A stretch of DNA of 64,000 nt from assembly GCF_041929845.1 (NCBI RefSeq), contig NZ_JBHEEH010000002.1, positions 124,001 to 188,000 on the forward strand. The letters are read 5' to 3'. Shown here one piece after another: positions 34,853 to 43,785 of this stretch. This DNA is from Paenochrobactrum pullorum. GTDB taxonomy: Bacteria; Pseudomonadota; Alphaproteobacteria; Rhizobiales; Rhizobiaceae. Positions within the stretch are counted from its first letter, which is position 1, and the number at the start of each line of letters is the position of its first letter. The notes beneath the pieces were generated by a model. It worked only from the letters and a program-made list of their open reading frames with translations, had not been told where the DNA came from and ran no database searches. The position numbers and the translations under genes were made by a program.

Positions 34853-35051
34853 ATATGTGTGGTTTATCTTTTCCAGCCGCTATGCTCGATATGACGACCG
34901 CTTTAAAAAAATTAAAAAACTTTAATCTGTTTGCTATTCGTCAATGTTCTGGGGTTAAAATCATTTTGGATGAATGGCGTTTATCGATTCCGTAACAAGT
35001 GTATAAGCACTTGCAAATGAGCCGGAAAGCCTGTGCGCTGAGGGAAGTTTG
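34853..35051 (+). promoter_or_regulatory. divK upstream region
   Basis: No gene. An A/T-rich patch at 34903-34925 has three TTAA half-sites spaced by 5 and 6 bases, which is not the CtrA spacing of 7. The divK promoter must lie here. Confidence 0.4.
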
Positions 35052-35423
35052 ATGATTAAGAAAGTGATGATCGTTGAGGATAATGAGCTGAACATGAAGC
35101 TCTTTCGCGATCTCATAGAAGCCCATGGCTATGAAACTATCCGCACCCGCAACGGGCTTGAAGCGCTTGACTTGGCGCGCGAGCATCGCCCGAACCTGAT
35201 TTTGATGGATATTCAGTTGCCGGAAGTCTCTGGTCTTGAAGTCACCAAATGGCTGAAGGATGATGAAGAACTGAAAGTTATCCCTGTTATCGCTGTCACT
35301 GCATTTGCGATGAAGGGTGACGAAGAGCGCATCAGGCAGGGCGGGTGTGAAGCTTATATTTCAAAACCGATTTCAGTACCGCGTTTTATCGAGACAATTA
35401 AATCTTATCTGGGTGATGCTTAA
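35052..35423 (+). CDS. divK: Single-domain response regulator DivK
   Basis: 123 residues, receiver domain only. The phospho-acceptor is Asp53 (LILMDIQLPEVSG), with acidic residues Glu9-Asp10 (IVEDNE) and the switch Lys in YISKPIS. The N-terminus KKVMIVEDNELNMKLFRDLI is typical of DivK, which relays PleC/DivJ signals in the alphaproteobacterial cell cycle. ATG 35052 with GAGGGAAG upstream is preferred over a TTG one codon earlier. pleD, commonly next to divK, is not present here. Confidence 0.9.
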   Translation: MIKKVMIVEDNELNMKLFRDLIEAHGYETIRTRNGLEALDLAREHRPNLILMDIQLPEVSGLEVTKWLKDDEELKVIPVIAVTAFAMKGDEERIRQGGCEAYISKPISVPRFIETIKSYLGDA

Positions 35424-35428
35424 AGTGT

Positions 35429-35527
35429 ATTTCGAAAAGTGTGAAGCGGTTTTCGGATGAGATACGCGGAAAAAATAAAATGTCAGAGCATTTCTAACGA
35501 TTTAACTTAATTCGGAAATGCTCTGAA
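35429..35527. repeat. Rhizobiales-type intergenic palindromic repeat
   Basis: A block containing TTCGAAAAGTGTGAAGCGG is followed by a 12-bp perfect inverted repeat, TCAGAGCATTTC (35483-35494) and GAAATGCTCTGA (35515-35526). Similar palindromic elements are common between genes in Brucella and its relatives. It may also end transcription of divK or moeA. Confidence 0.65.
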
Positions 35528-35529
35528 AT

Positions 35530-36750
35530 CTAACGCAAAACCAGAATTTGGCAGTTTGCTCCGGCATCAATGGCCGGTGCATTGGCTTCTCTGATTATGA
35601 GAGCATTGGCGCGCGCCAACATTCCCAGCATGGACGAATCCTGTACGGGCAAAGGCTGCACGATTAAATCGCCTTGATCGTCAAGGATATATTCCGCACG
35701 TACATAATCACGGCGATGATCATTTTCCGGCATATGGATTGAGAGTGTCGCCTTGCGGATATCGGCGCGATAGCTGTGGCCGGTTAATTTGGCAATCAGC
35801 GGCAGCAAAAATAAATATCCGCAAACCATGCTGGAAACCGGATTTCCCGGCAGGCCGAGCACATGAATGATGCGGCCATTGGCGGCGGTCAGGCTGCCAT
35901 GCATAAGTGGTTTGCCCGGACGCATAGCGATTTTCCAGAAATCCAGTTCCATGCCGCAGGCGGTGAGTGCTTTATGCACCAGATCATGATCGCCGACAGA
36001 GGCGCCGCCAAGTGTTACCAGCACATCGACATTATCATCCATCGCCCGCTTGATAGCAGCAATGATTAAATCTGTCTGATCCGGCACAATGCCTAAATCT
36101 ATCGCTGTTGCATCTTGTGCACGCACCAGTTCGGCAATGCCGCTGGAATTGGACGAAATGATCTGGTCTTCTGCCGGAATTTTCCCCGGTGCGACAAGCT
36201 CGTCACCGGTTGCCAGAATAGCAACGCGTGGGCGGCGGGTGACTTGCAGCTCTGCATTGCCGCTGGCGGCGGCAAGCGCCAAGGCAGCTGCATCAAGTTT
36301 GCGCCCAGCTGGTAATAGTTCTTCGCCGAGTTTGAAATCCAGACCGGCGCGGCGGATATGTTTGTGTTTGATGATCTCGCCGCAGACTTCGATCATATCC
36401 CCATTGCGGGTGACATTTTCCTGAATAACCACGCTATCGGCGTCAGCCGGTACCGGTGCGCCGGTGAAAATGCGGATGGCTTCGCCTTTAGCAATTTGCC
36501 CAAGATAACGTTTTCCTGCAGCTGCTTCACCGATCACACGAAACTGACTGGGATAGCTGCCATCTTTGTTGGCGCGTACCGCATAGCCATCCATGGCGGA
36601 AGCATCAAAAGGGGATTGCAAGTAATGGGCGACCATAGGCGCGGCGAGGGTGCGCCCGCCTGCCTGATGGATGGAAACTGTTTCACTCAGGCCCGCTTGG
36701 ACATTTTCAGTCAGACGCTTTAACGCCTCATCAACGGGTAAAAGTGCCAT
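35530..36750 (-). CDS. moeA: Molybdopterin molybdenumtransferase
   Basis: 406 residues. MoeA inserts molybdenum into adenylated molybdopterin. The N-terminal MPDAL region has SPFDASAMDGYAVRA and IRIFTGAPVPADADSVVIQE; the MoCF-like domain has ISSNSSGIAELV and VLVTLGGASVGDHDLV, then LPGNPVSSMV. Two bases separate it from moaC, so it belongs to the trpD-trpC-moaC-moeA transcription unit. Confidence 0.96.
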   Translation of the reverse strand: MALLPVDEALKRLTENVQAGLSETVSIHQAGGRTLAAPMVAHYLQSPFDASAMDGYAVRANKDGSYPSQFRVIGEAAAGKRYLGQIAKGEAIRIFTGAPVPADADSVVIQENVTRNGDMIEVCGEIIKHKHIRRAGLDFKLGEELLPAGRKLDAAALALAAASGNAELQVTRRPRVAILATGDELVAPGKIPAEDQIISSNSSGIAELVRAQDATAIDLGIVPDQTDLIIAAIKRAMDDNVDVLVTLGGASVGDHDLVHKALTACGMELDFWKIAMRPGKPLMHGSLTAANGRIIHVLGLPGNPVSSMVCGYLFLLPLIAKLTGHSYRADIRKATLSIHMPENDHRRDYVRAEYILDDQGDLIVQPLPVQDSSMLGMLARANALIIREANAPAIDAGANCQILVLR

Positions 36751-36752
36751 TT

Positions 36753-37241
36753 TTATTTATCCTTGGAGGATGTAAACCAATCGCCGGATTTACCGCCGTG
36801 CTTTTCAATCAAATGGATGTTTTGAATAGTCATGCCTTTATCAACGGCTTTCGCCATATCGTAAATGGTGAGGCATGTGACGGATGCTGCGGTGAGGGCT
36901 TCCATTTCAACGCCGGTGCGGCCTTTCAGGCGCGCATTCGCGGTGACTTTAAAACCTGGCAGATTTTCATCCGGCTCGATCTCGATACCAACTTTAGTGA
37001 GCATCAACGGATGGCAAAGCGGAATGAGATCAGCGGTTTTTTTGGCAGCCATAATGCCGGCAATGCGTGCAGTTGCCAGTACATCACCTTTGGCGGCATT
37101 GCCGGAGAGAATAAGAGCAAGCGTTTCAGGTCGCATGACAATCGAAGCTTCGGCGACAGCTAAACGCTCGGTTTCCTGCTTGTCGCCAACATCGACCATA
37201 TGGGCCTGTCCGGATTGATCAAGATGGCTCAGCTTGCTCAT
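36753..37241 (-). CDS. moaC: Cyclic pyranopterin monophosphate synthase
   Basis: 162 residues. MoaC completes the first step of molybdenum cofactor synthesis. It shows MVDVGDKQETERLAVA, the active-site block KTADLIPLCHPLMLTKV and GVEMEALTAASVTCLTIYDM followed by the catalytic Lys region KAVDKGM. ATG 37241 has GAGG about ten bases upstream. It lies 11 bases after trpC and feeds directly into moeA. Confidence 0.96.
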   Translation of the reverse strand: MSKLSHLDQSGQAHMVDVGDKQETERLAVAEASIVMRPETLALILSGNAAKGDVLATARIAGIMAAKKTADLIPLCHPLMLTKVGIEIEPDENLPGFKVTANARLKGRTGVEMEALTAASVTCLTIYDMAKAVDKGMTIQNIHLIEKHGGKSGDWFTSSKDK

Positions 37242-37252
37242 AGGCTTCAACC

Positions 37253-38056
37253 TCAGGCTGTCTGACCGGTCAGAAGGGTGTGGGTTGCAGAACGCACATC
37301 CTGTTGACGCATCAAGCTTTCACCGATCAGGAAAGTTTCGATGCCGGATTTTTGTAAACGCAGGCAATCGTCATGGGTGAAGATACCGCTTTCGCCAACC
37401 AGTAGATAATCATCCGGAACCATTTTGGAAAGACGTTCACTGACGGCCAGATCCACTTCGAAATTGCGCAAGTTGCGGTTGTTAACGCCGAGCATTTTCG
37501 ACTGCAATTTGAGCGCACGTTCCATTTCAGCTTCGTCATGCACCTCAATCAATGCATCCATGCCGAGCGAGAAAGCGGCCTGTTCAAGCTCTGCAGCCAG
37601 CTGATCATCAACACTTGCCATGATGATGAGGATGCAATCAGCACCCCAACTGCGTGCTTCATAAACCTGATAGATGTCAAAGAGGAAATCTTTGCGCAAA
37701 GCTGGCAGGGAACAGGCGTTGCGCGCGGTTGTCAAAAACTCCGGCGCACCCTGAAATGAAGGTGTGTCGGTGAGAACGGACAAGCAAGCCGCGCCACCTT
37801 CTTCATAGGCTTTGGCCAGCAATGGCGGGTCAAAATCCGGACGGATCAGTCCTTTGGACGGGCTGGCTTTTTTAATTTCGGCAATCAGGCCAAATTGTTT
37901 ATTGGCTTTCTTTTGCAGCAAAGCATTGAAAAAACCGCGTGTCGGCAGCTGATCGGCAATTTTTGCCTCAAGCTCTGCAAGCGAGACTTTGGTTTTAGCT
38001 GCCGCAATTTCTTCCCGCTTATAGGCTTCAATTTTTTTCAAGATATCAGTGCTCAT
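37253..38056 (-). CDS. trpC: Indole-3-glycerol phosphate synthase
   Basis: 267 residues, a TIM-barrel enzyme of tryptophan synthesis. Typical blocks are LIAEIKKASPSKGLIRPDFD (catalytic Lys), LRKDFLFDIYQVYEARSWGA, and VNNRNLRNFEVDL followed by VGESGIFTHDD. It is a single-function protein with no TrpF fusion. It follows trpD by nine bases. Confidence 0.96.
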   Translation of the reverse strand: MSTDILKKIEAYKREEIAAAKTKVSLAELEAKIADQLPTRGFFNALLQKKANKQFGLIAEIKKASPSKGLIRPDFDPPLLAKAYEEGGAACLSVLTDTPSFQGAPEFLTTARNACSLPALRKDFLFDIYQVYEARSWGADCILIIMASVDDQLAAELEQAAFSLGMDALIEVHDEAEMERALKLQSKMLGVNNRNLRNFEVDLAVSERLSKMVPDDYLLVGESGIFTHDDCLRLQKSGIETFLIGESLMRQQDVRSATHTLLTGQTA

Positions 38057-38065
38057 ACCATATCC

Positions 38066-39085
38066 TTATTCCGCTTGCTCATTGGAAACCTGAACGAGCT
38101 TATTCAAGACATTGAGTGCTGCACCGCTGTCGATGGAAAGGGCAGCTTGCTCTACACCTTCTTTCAAAGTTGAGGCATGGCCGGCAATCAAAAGGGCTGC
38201 ACCTGCATTCATCAGCACAATATCACGATAGGCATTTTGTGCGCCATTGAGCACGTCTCTCAACGCTTCAGCATTATATGCACCGTCGCCGCCTTTAAGT
38301 TCAGCCGGTTCTGCACGGCGAATGCCGACATCTTCAGGGCTGATTTCAAAGCTGCGGACTGTGCCATTTTCCAAGGCGCTGACATGGGTGACGCCGGTGG
38401 TGGTAATTTCATCAAGGCCGTCACCATAAACAACCCATGCGGCTTCAGAGCCTAGTTCTTTCAGCACATGTGCTAAAGGCTCCACCCATTCGCGCGCATA
38501 AACGCCGACAAGCTGACGCTTTACATGGGCAGGGTTGGAGAGGGGGCCGAGCAGGTTGAAAATTGTACGTGTGCCAAGTTCCACCCGTGACGGGCCGACA
38601 TGGCGCATGGAGGAATGATGGTTGGGCGCAAACATAAAGCCCAAGCCCGCCTCATAGATGCAGCGGCTGATCAGATCGGCATCGGCTTCAATATTGACAC
38701 CAAGTGCAAAAAGCGCATCGGCAGCACCGGAACGAGATGACAATGCACGATTGCCGTGTTTTGCCACCGGAATGCCAGCACCTGCCACCACAAATGCCGA
38801 GCAGGAGGAAACATTGTAGGAGCCTGATTGATCACCGCCGGTGCCGACAATATCAATGGCATTGGCAGGGGCTTTGACTTCCGTGACGCGGGACATCATC
38901 GAGGCGACAGCGCCGCTGATTTCAGGCACGGTTTCACCGCGTACGCGCAGAGCCATCAAAAAGGCGCCGATTTGAGAGGGCGTCGCGCGCCCTGTCATCA
39001 TGATATCAAAAGCTTGTTTTGCTTCTTGCACATTGAGCTGCGTTCCGAGCGCAACTTTTGCAATGAAATCTTTAAAATCAACCAT
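38066..39085 (-). CDS. trpD: Anthranilate phosphoribosyltransferase
   Basis: 339 residues. It has the PRPP-binding glycine-rich motif IVGTGGDQSGSYNVS, then KHGNRALSSRSGAADAL and RTIFNLLGPLSNPA. It transfers phosphoribose to anthranilate. No glutamine amidotransferase domain is fused and trpG is not adjacent. ATG 39085 with GAGG five bases upstream is preferred over the GTG two codons earlier. It is eight bases after ppiD. Confidence 0.96.
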   Translation of the reverse strand: MVDFKDFIAKVALGTQLNVQEAKQAFDIMMTGRATPSQIGAFLMALRVRGETVPEISGAVASMMSRVTEVKAPANAIDIVGTGGDQSGSYNVSSCSAFVVAGAGIPVAKHGNRALSSRSGAADALFALGVNIEADADLISRCIYEAGLGFMFAPNHHSSMRHVGPSRVELGTRTIFNLLGPLSNPAHVKRQLVGVYAREWVEPLAHVLKELGSEAAWVVYGDGLDEITTTGVTHVSALENGTVRSFEISPEDVGIRRAEPAELKGGDGAYNAEALRDVLNGAQNAYRDIVLMNAGAALLIAGHASTLKEGVEQAALSIDSGAALNVLNKLVQVSNEQAE

Positions 39086-39093
39086 ACTCACCT

Positions 39094-40983
39094 CTAAAAT
39101 GCCATCGCATTGTTGATCGCGGTTTGATTGATTTTAACCGGATATTGTTTCTGCAATTCGGCAATGAGCTGTGTCAGAAGGTCATCAGACAAGCCATTGG
39201 CAGCAGCTTTGCGGCGATCTTCTGTGATTGATTCTGCACTGATACCGGCAGGTTCAACCACATCGGTGACTTTAAACAGGATTTGCGCATCATTGTTTGG
39301 TGTCGCGGCCGTGTCGACATGGCCGTTGGCACCACGGAAGATCGCAGCAACAGCGGCAGAGCCAAGCTCAATATCGTTGGCTGCACGGGTAACCCCACGT
39401 TTGGTGTTTTTTGTGACGCTCAGTTCTTCTGCCAGTGCATCGAGTGATGTACCGTCCTGAATTTTCTTTTTCATATCGTCAGTTTTAGCAATCAGATTTT
39501 TAATTGCTTCATCGGCCTTCCACGCCTCGACAACTGTATCTTTCACTTCATCAAGCGTGCGGTCACGGGCAGGAATGATATCATCGGCCTGATACCAGAG
39601 GAAACCATTGGTGCCCAACGAAAGCGGGTCATTATCAATGCCTTTGTCGGTTTGGAACAGATTTGCGACGAGCTGAGCCTGAGCAGGAAGGTTTTCAACC
39701 GGCTTTTCATTCATATCGTTGCCTTCGGCATCAATGGCATCAATGGTAATCGATTTCAAACCAGCCTTGGTTGCAGCTTCAGCCAGAGGCACCCCATTGG
39801 AAATGTCCTCTTCAAACTGATCGCGCACATTGGCAATGGCGGTCGCTGCAATGGTGGTTGCAAGGCTTAAGCGAATTTCTTCTTCAACTTCGGCAAGCGG
39901 CTTAGTGTGTGCGGCATCTATTTCGGTTACTCGGATAATCACAGGGCCAAACGCACCTTTGACAACTTCACTTGCCTGATTGTGGGGCAGGGCAAATGCT
40001 GCTTCTGCGAGTACCGGATCCGGCAGTGCGGTTTTTTCAAACGTACCGAGTTTGATGTCTTCAGCCGACTTGTTGAGTTCTTTGGCCAGATCATCGAAGC
40101 TCATGCCGGTTTTAATTTTTTCGGCAGCAGCATTGGCAGCTGCTTCATCAGTAAAGCTTAACTGTTCGATTGTGCGCTTTTCAGTGGTTGAATAGCGACT
40201 CTGGTTTTTTTCATAATAGTCGCTGACTTCTTCAGGTGTAATCTGGCTTGGATCAGCAATATCGGCTGGCTCCAGCTTGACATAAGTAAGCTTGCGATAT
40301 TCAGGTGCTGCATATTGCGACTTATTGGTTTCAAAATAGGTTTTAAGCGCATCTTCGGAAGGGGCAGCAATATCGGCAACCTTTTCCGGCTGGATGGTGA
40401 TGTAATCAACTGTGCGGCTTTCGCCTTCATAAAGTGCAAGTGCTTTCAGCAATGTATCAGGAACGCTGATGCCATCGGTGACAGCTTCAACAATTTGCTG
40501 ACGGCGGGCTACTTGCGTGCGGCTGTCGAGATAATCCTGCGCACGAATATTGGCCTGACGCATCACGGCATCGAATTGTGCTGGGCTGAAACGGCCGGAC
40601 ACATCATGGAAGGACGGATCTTCGGCCACCAGACGGGCGATTCCGTCTTTAGTGATTCCCAGGTTCATCTGACGTGCTTCTTCATCAAGTACAACGCCGG
40701 CTGCCAGCTGTGAGAGCACCTGACTTTCCACACCCAATGCCTGAGCCTGTTCTTTGGTCAGGCGCTGCTGGAATTGTTGGGACAGACGCATCATCTGCTG
40801 TTCATAAGCAAAACGGTACTCAACCGCGCTAACTTCGGACTTTCCGGCGCTCAAAGCAGCCGAACTGGTCATGTTTTCACGGAAAATATCGGCGATACCC
40901 CAAGCGGCAAAGCTTAAGACGAGCATACCAAGCAATAGTTTTGCAATCCAGGTCTGAGTGGCGGCGCGCAAGCTGTCGAGCAT
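39094..40983 (-). CDS. Peptidylprolyl isomerase/chaperone PpiD-like
   Basis: 629 residues. A cytoplasmic start (LDSLRAATQTWIAKL) is followed by a membrane anchor at about 17-33 (LLGMLVLSFAAWGIADI), a SurA_N/PpiD N-terminal chaperone domain, and a parvulin-type rotamase region (about 230-370), where the PPIase motif is weak (GMSFDDLAKELNKSAED, LPDPVLAEAAFAL). It works at the periplasmic face of the inner membrane to help fold exported proteins. It is the first gene of the unit with trpD. Commonly called PpiD or SurA N-terminal domain protein in this order. Confidence 0.92.
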   Translation of the reverse strand: MLDSLRAATQTWIAKLLLGMLVLSFAAWGIADIFRENMTSSAALSAGKSEVSAVEYRFAYEQQMMRLSQQFQQRLTKEQAQALGVESQVLSQLAAGVVLDEEARQMNLGITKDGIARLVAEDPSFHDVSGRFSPAQFDAVMRQANIRAQDYLDSRTQVARRQQIVEAVTDGISVPDTLLKALALYEGESRTVDYITIQPEKVADIAAPSEDALKTYFETNKSQYAAPEYRKLTYVKLEPADIADPSQITPEEVSDYYEKNQSRYSTTEKRTIEQLSFTDEAAANAAAEKIKTGMSFDDLAKELNKSAEDIKLGTFEKTALPDPVLAEAAFALPHNQASEVVKGAFGPVIIRVTEIDAAHTKPLAEVEEEIRLSLATTIAATAIANVRDQFEEDISNGVPLAEAATKAGLKSITIDAIDAEGNDMNEKPVENLPAQAQLVANLFQTDKGIDNDPLSLGTNGFLWYQADDIIPARDRTLDEVKDTVVEAWKADEAIKNLIAKTDDMKKKIQDGTSLDALAEELSVTKNTKRGVTRAANDIELGSAAVAAIFRGANGHVDTAATPNNDAQILFKVTDVVEPAGISAESITEDRRKAAANGLSDDLLTQLIAELQKQYPVKINQTAINNAMAF

Positions 40984-41224
40984 GGAAGTACCTTTTATAA
41001 ATTGAAAGCTTTGGTTCCAGAACTATGGGAATAGCCTTAAGCATAGGCGTGATGCAAGGCTCAATGACAGGAAAACTGCTTTCTTGACCCGTTAATGTGC
41101 ACTCTTTAAGTGTTGCATTCGTGTGTGAATTTGTTAGTCAGGTGCAAATTCATGAAAACCGTCCGCCTGCGTTCCTAAAATAAAGCGCGACGACACGGTG
41201 GTAGAGCATTGCGAGGAGAAGCGC

Positions 41225-41989
41225 ATGACACCGGGAATTCGCCCTTTGGTTGCGGGCAATTGGAAGATGAACGGCACAGGGGAATCCCTGACCGAATTAC
41301 GTGCGATTGCTGCGGGCCTGAGCTCTGATTACGGCCGTAAACTGGATGCAGTCATCTGCGTTCCTGCAACTTTGCTTTCACGCGCTGCAGAAACGCTCGA
41401 AGGTGAAAACGTGGGGCTGGGCGGTGAAGATTGCCATATGGCGCAATCGGGTGCTCATACAGGTGATGTTTCAGCGCTTATGCTGAAAGATGCCGGTGCA
41501 TCTCATGTGATTGTCGGTCATTCGGAGCGCCGCACCGATCACCGTGAAACCAATGAAATGGTGAAGGCAAAAGTGCTGGCTGCATGGCAGGCAGGACTGG
41601 TTGCCATTGTTTGTGTGGGTGAAACAGCTGATCAACGCCATGCCGAAACCACATTGAATGTTGTGGGCGAGCAGTTGGCAAATTCATTGCCGGATGGCGT
41701 GAATGCAGAAAACACGATCATTGCTTACGAGCCAGTCTGGGCAATTGGCACCGGTTTGACACCGACGGTTCAGGATGTGCGTATTGTTCACGCCTTCATG
41801 CGCGAAACATTGATTGAGCGTTTTGGTGCGCAGGGTGCGCATATGCGTTTACTTTATGGTGGTTCGGTTAAGCCTGCCAATTCTGTTGAACTGCTGGGGG
41901 TTGCCGATGTCGACGGTGCACTCGTTGGCGGTGCCAGCCTGAAAGCTGCCGACTTCCTCGCGATTTGTGAGGCCTATCGCAGCCTGTAA
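41225..41989 (+). CDS. tpiA: Triosephosphate isomerase
   Basis: 254 residues. Catalytic residues are Lys14 (GNWKMNG), His99 (VIVGHSERR) and Glu169 (AYEPVWAIGTG). It interconverts dihydroxyacetone phosphate and glyceraldehyde 3-phosphate. The motif YGGSVKPANS near the C-terminus closes the phosphate site. ATG 41225 has GAGGAG seven bases upstream. It is divergent from ppiD across a 241-base promoter region. Confidence 0.98.
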   Translation: MTPGIRPLVAGNWKMNGTGESLTELRAIAAGLSSDYGRKLDAVICVPATLLSRAAETLEGENVGLGGEDCHMAQSGAHTGDVSALMLKDAGASHVIVGHSERRTDHRETNEMVKAKVLAAWQAGLVAIVCVGETADQRHAETTLNVVGEQLANSLPDGVNAENTIIAYEPVWAIGTGLTPTVQDVRIVHAFMRETLIERFGAQGAHMRLLYGGSVKPANSVELLGVADVDGALVGGASLKAADFLAICEAYRSL

Positions 41990-42170
41990 AATTGATGGAC
42001 GATTGATCCGCCCCCTTTAAAAGCATCAGTTTGTGTTATAGATAAATAGACAGATATATAACCTTGCGTTGATAAGGCTTTTTAAATGGGGGTTGGATTA
42101 TTCTCCAATACCGTGTAAAGAGCCGCGACATATTAAGACCGCGATCTATAAAGAAAGCAGACCAAATTCC

Positions 42171-42578
42171 ATGCAGACTGTTCTCATAGTCATTCATCTT
42201 CTGATTGTTCTTGCGCTTGTCGGCGTTGTGCTTATCCAGCGTTCTGAGGGCGGCGGACTTGGTATCGGCGGCGGTTCTGGTTTCATGACTGCACGTGGTG
42301 CAGGTAATGCTCTGACACGCATGACAACGATTCTGGCGACTGCTTTTTTTGCAACGTCATTGCTTCTTGGCATCACGGCAAATTACGGCGAGCGTCCGAC
42401 CGATATTCTGAACCGTATTCCGGCGGCAGGCGGTCAGGCTCCGGCAGCGGGTGAAGGTTCGACCGGCGGCGGCATTCTCAACCAGCTGGGCGGCGCTTCA
42501 TCGCGTGGTGAAACACCAGCTCCTGCGACGGAAGATGTACCGGCTGCACCTGCCAATCCGGTTCCAAGTTCACAGTAA
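42171..42578 (+). CDS. secG: Preprotein translocase subunit SecG
   Basis: 135 residues. Two transmembrane helices (about 2-22 and 52-72) flank the conserved VLIQRSEGGGLGIGGGSGFM loop. The C-terminal half is a Pro/Ala/Gly-rich tail. It is the small stimulating subunit of SecYEG in the inner membrane. ATG 42171 begins the family-conserved part. It lies between tpiA and pyrG, as usual in this order. Confidence 0.94.
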   Translation: MQTVLIVIHLLIVLALVGVVLIQRSEGGGLGIGGGSGFMTARGAGNALTRMTTILATAFFATSLLLGITANYGERPTDILNRIPAAGGQAPAAGEGSTGGGILNQLGGASSRGETPAPATEDVPAAPANPVPSSQ

Positions 42579-42608
42579 TACTTTTCGCCATCAGGCTTTT
42601 GATTTTAT

Positions 42609-42638
42609 AATCCCGATCTCTTTGAGGTCGGGATTTTT
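42609..42638 (+). terminator. secG terminator
   Basis: AATCCCGATCTC / GAGGTCGGGATT, a 12-bp stem with a TTT loop, followed by TTT. Confidence 0.9.
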
Positions 42639-42829
42639 AGTTTGTGATGCTTGTTACAATTTTTGGGGAATGCAGTGTTGCAACCATGCCATAGCGGGCA
42701 TGAAAACATGCTGTTGATAAAATCAAGCTGTTGAGTATGACGGGGCTTTGGCTTAATCACACATTATAGATTGGCATGCTAGGATGTGCCGTCACCCTGT
42801 GGTTTCGGGTTTATTTTCGGGAAATTCAA

Positions 42830-43423
42830 ATGTTTTTACGCCATATCATTCTCGCTGGTATTGCAGGACTTTGCATGGCAATGCCTGTGCAGGCCGCGCC
42901 GAACGATGCAGTTCCGGCTAAAAAGTCTTATGTGTCTCAGGCGGAAAAGTATAAGATTGCACCGCGTTTCCACGCGCAGACCGTGGCCTTTAGCGGCTAT
43001 AAACCGGGCACAATCGTTGTCGATCCGAAAAACTATTTTCTCTATTATGTAGAGACCCCGACCACGGCGCGCCGCTACGGCATTGCTGTTGGTAAAGTTG
43101 GTCTTGAATTTAAAGGCACCGGCACCATCAATGCCAAGCGCGAATGGCCGCGCTGGATTCCGACCAAGGAAATGGTTGAGCGCAATCCTGCTCATTACAG
43201 CCGCTTTAAAAACGGTATGGATGGTGGTCCGGGCAATCCGCTTGGTTCCCGCGCACTTTATTTATTTCAGGGCAATAAAGACACTTATATCCGTATTCAC
43301 GGTACTGTGCAGCCTTGGACAATCGGAAGTGCGGCTTCAAACGGCTGCTTCCGTATGATTAATGAAGATGTGCTCGACCTTTATGAGCGCGTCAATCTTG
43401 GCACAGAAGTTGTTGTTCTGTGA
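42830..43423 (+). CDS. L,D-transpeptidase (YkuD domain), exported
   Basis: 197 residues. A signal peptide (hydrophobic 5-20, cleavage after VQAA) is followed by a YkuD catalytic domain. The active site HGTVQPWTIGSAASNGCFRM gives His157 and nucleophile Cys173, in the alphaproteobacterial SxGCxR form. It also has IVVDPKNYFLYYVE. Such enzymes form 3-3 cross-links in peptidoglycan or attach proteins to it. ATG 42830 begins a clean signal peptide. It has its own terminator and no close operon partner. Confidence 0.93.
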   Translation: MFLRHIILAGIAGLCMAMPVQAAPNDAVPAKKSYVSQAEKYKIAPRFHAQTVAFSGYKPGTIVVDPKNYFLYYVETPTTARRYGIAVGKVGLEFKGTGTINAKREWPRWIPTKEMVERNPAHYSRFKNGMDGGPGNPLGSRALYLFQGNKDTYIRIHGTVQPWTIGSAASNGCFRMINEDVLDLYERVNLGTEVVVL

Positions 43424-43443
43424 TCTTGTTATAAGGCGCTGAT

Positions 43444-43470
43444 AAGCCGGGCGCAGGCCCGGCTTTTTTG
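43444..43470 (+). terminator. L,D-transpeptidase terminator
   Basis: AAGCCGGGC / GCCCGGCTT stem with a GCAG loop and a run of six T. Confidence 0.93.
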
Positions 43471-43785
43471 TGTTTTATTAAGGCCATGTGAATGGCACGC
43501 AAACCGTTCCTGAGCCATTTTATGACGGGTTAGCCGGCAGGACAGGGCAATACAGTCAAGAGCGGGAAGCAAAACTTGGGCATGGAAAGTCGTCGGTTCT
43601 TTATAAAAAAAGAGACGGATTTTCGAAATTAATTTATTCCGCCAGCTGATGCGATATAGTCAGCAAACGACAAAAATTCTGTCTGTGGTTTTTATCCGGT
43701 GATTACGGGGATAAATGAATTATTTTTCACAGGCAGTCATTTTTTAGTGGCGGAATCAGTCAGGAGAGTCTAACGACATAAGCCC
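43471..43785 (+). promoter_or_regulatory. pyrG upstream region with nested hairpin
   Basis: 315 bases without a gene. CTGTCTGTG (43679-43687) can pair with CACAGGCAG (43728-43736, one G-T), enclosing TTTATCC / GGATAAA (43691-43715). A T-run begins four bases after the outer stem, so the leader could act as an attenuator. Confidence 0.45.

Noticed and set aside
34903..34925. CtrA box upstream of divK
   Set aside because: Three TTAA half-sites are present, but their spacings are 5 and 6 rather than the required 7.
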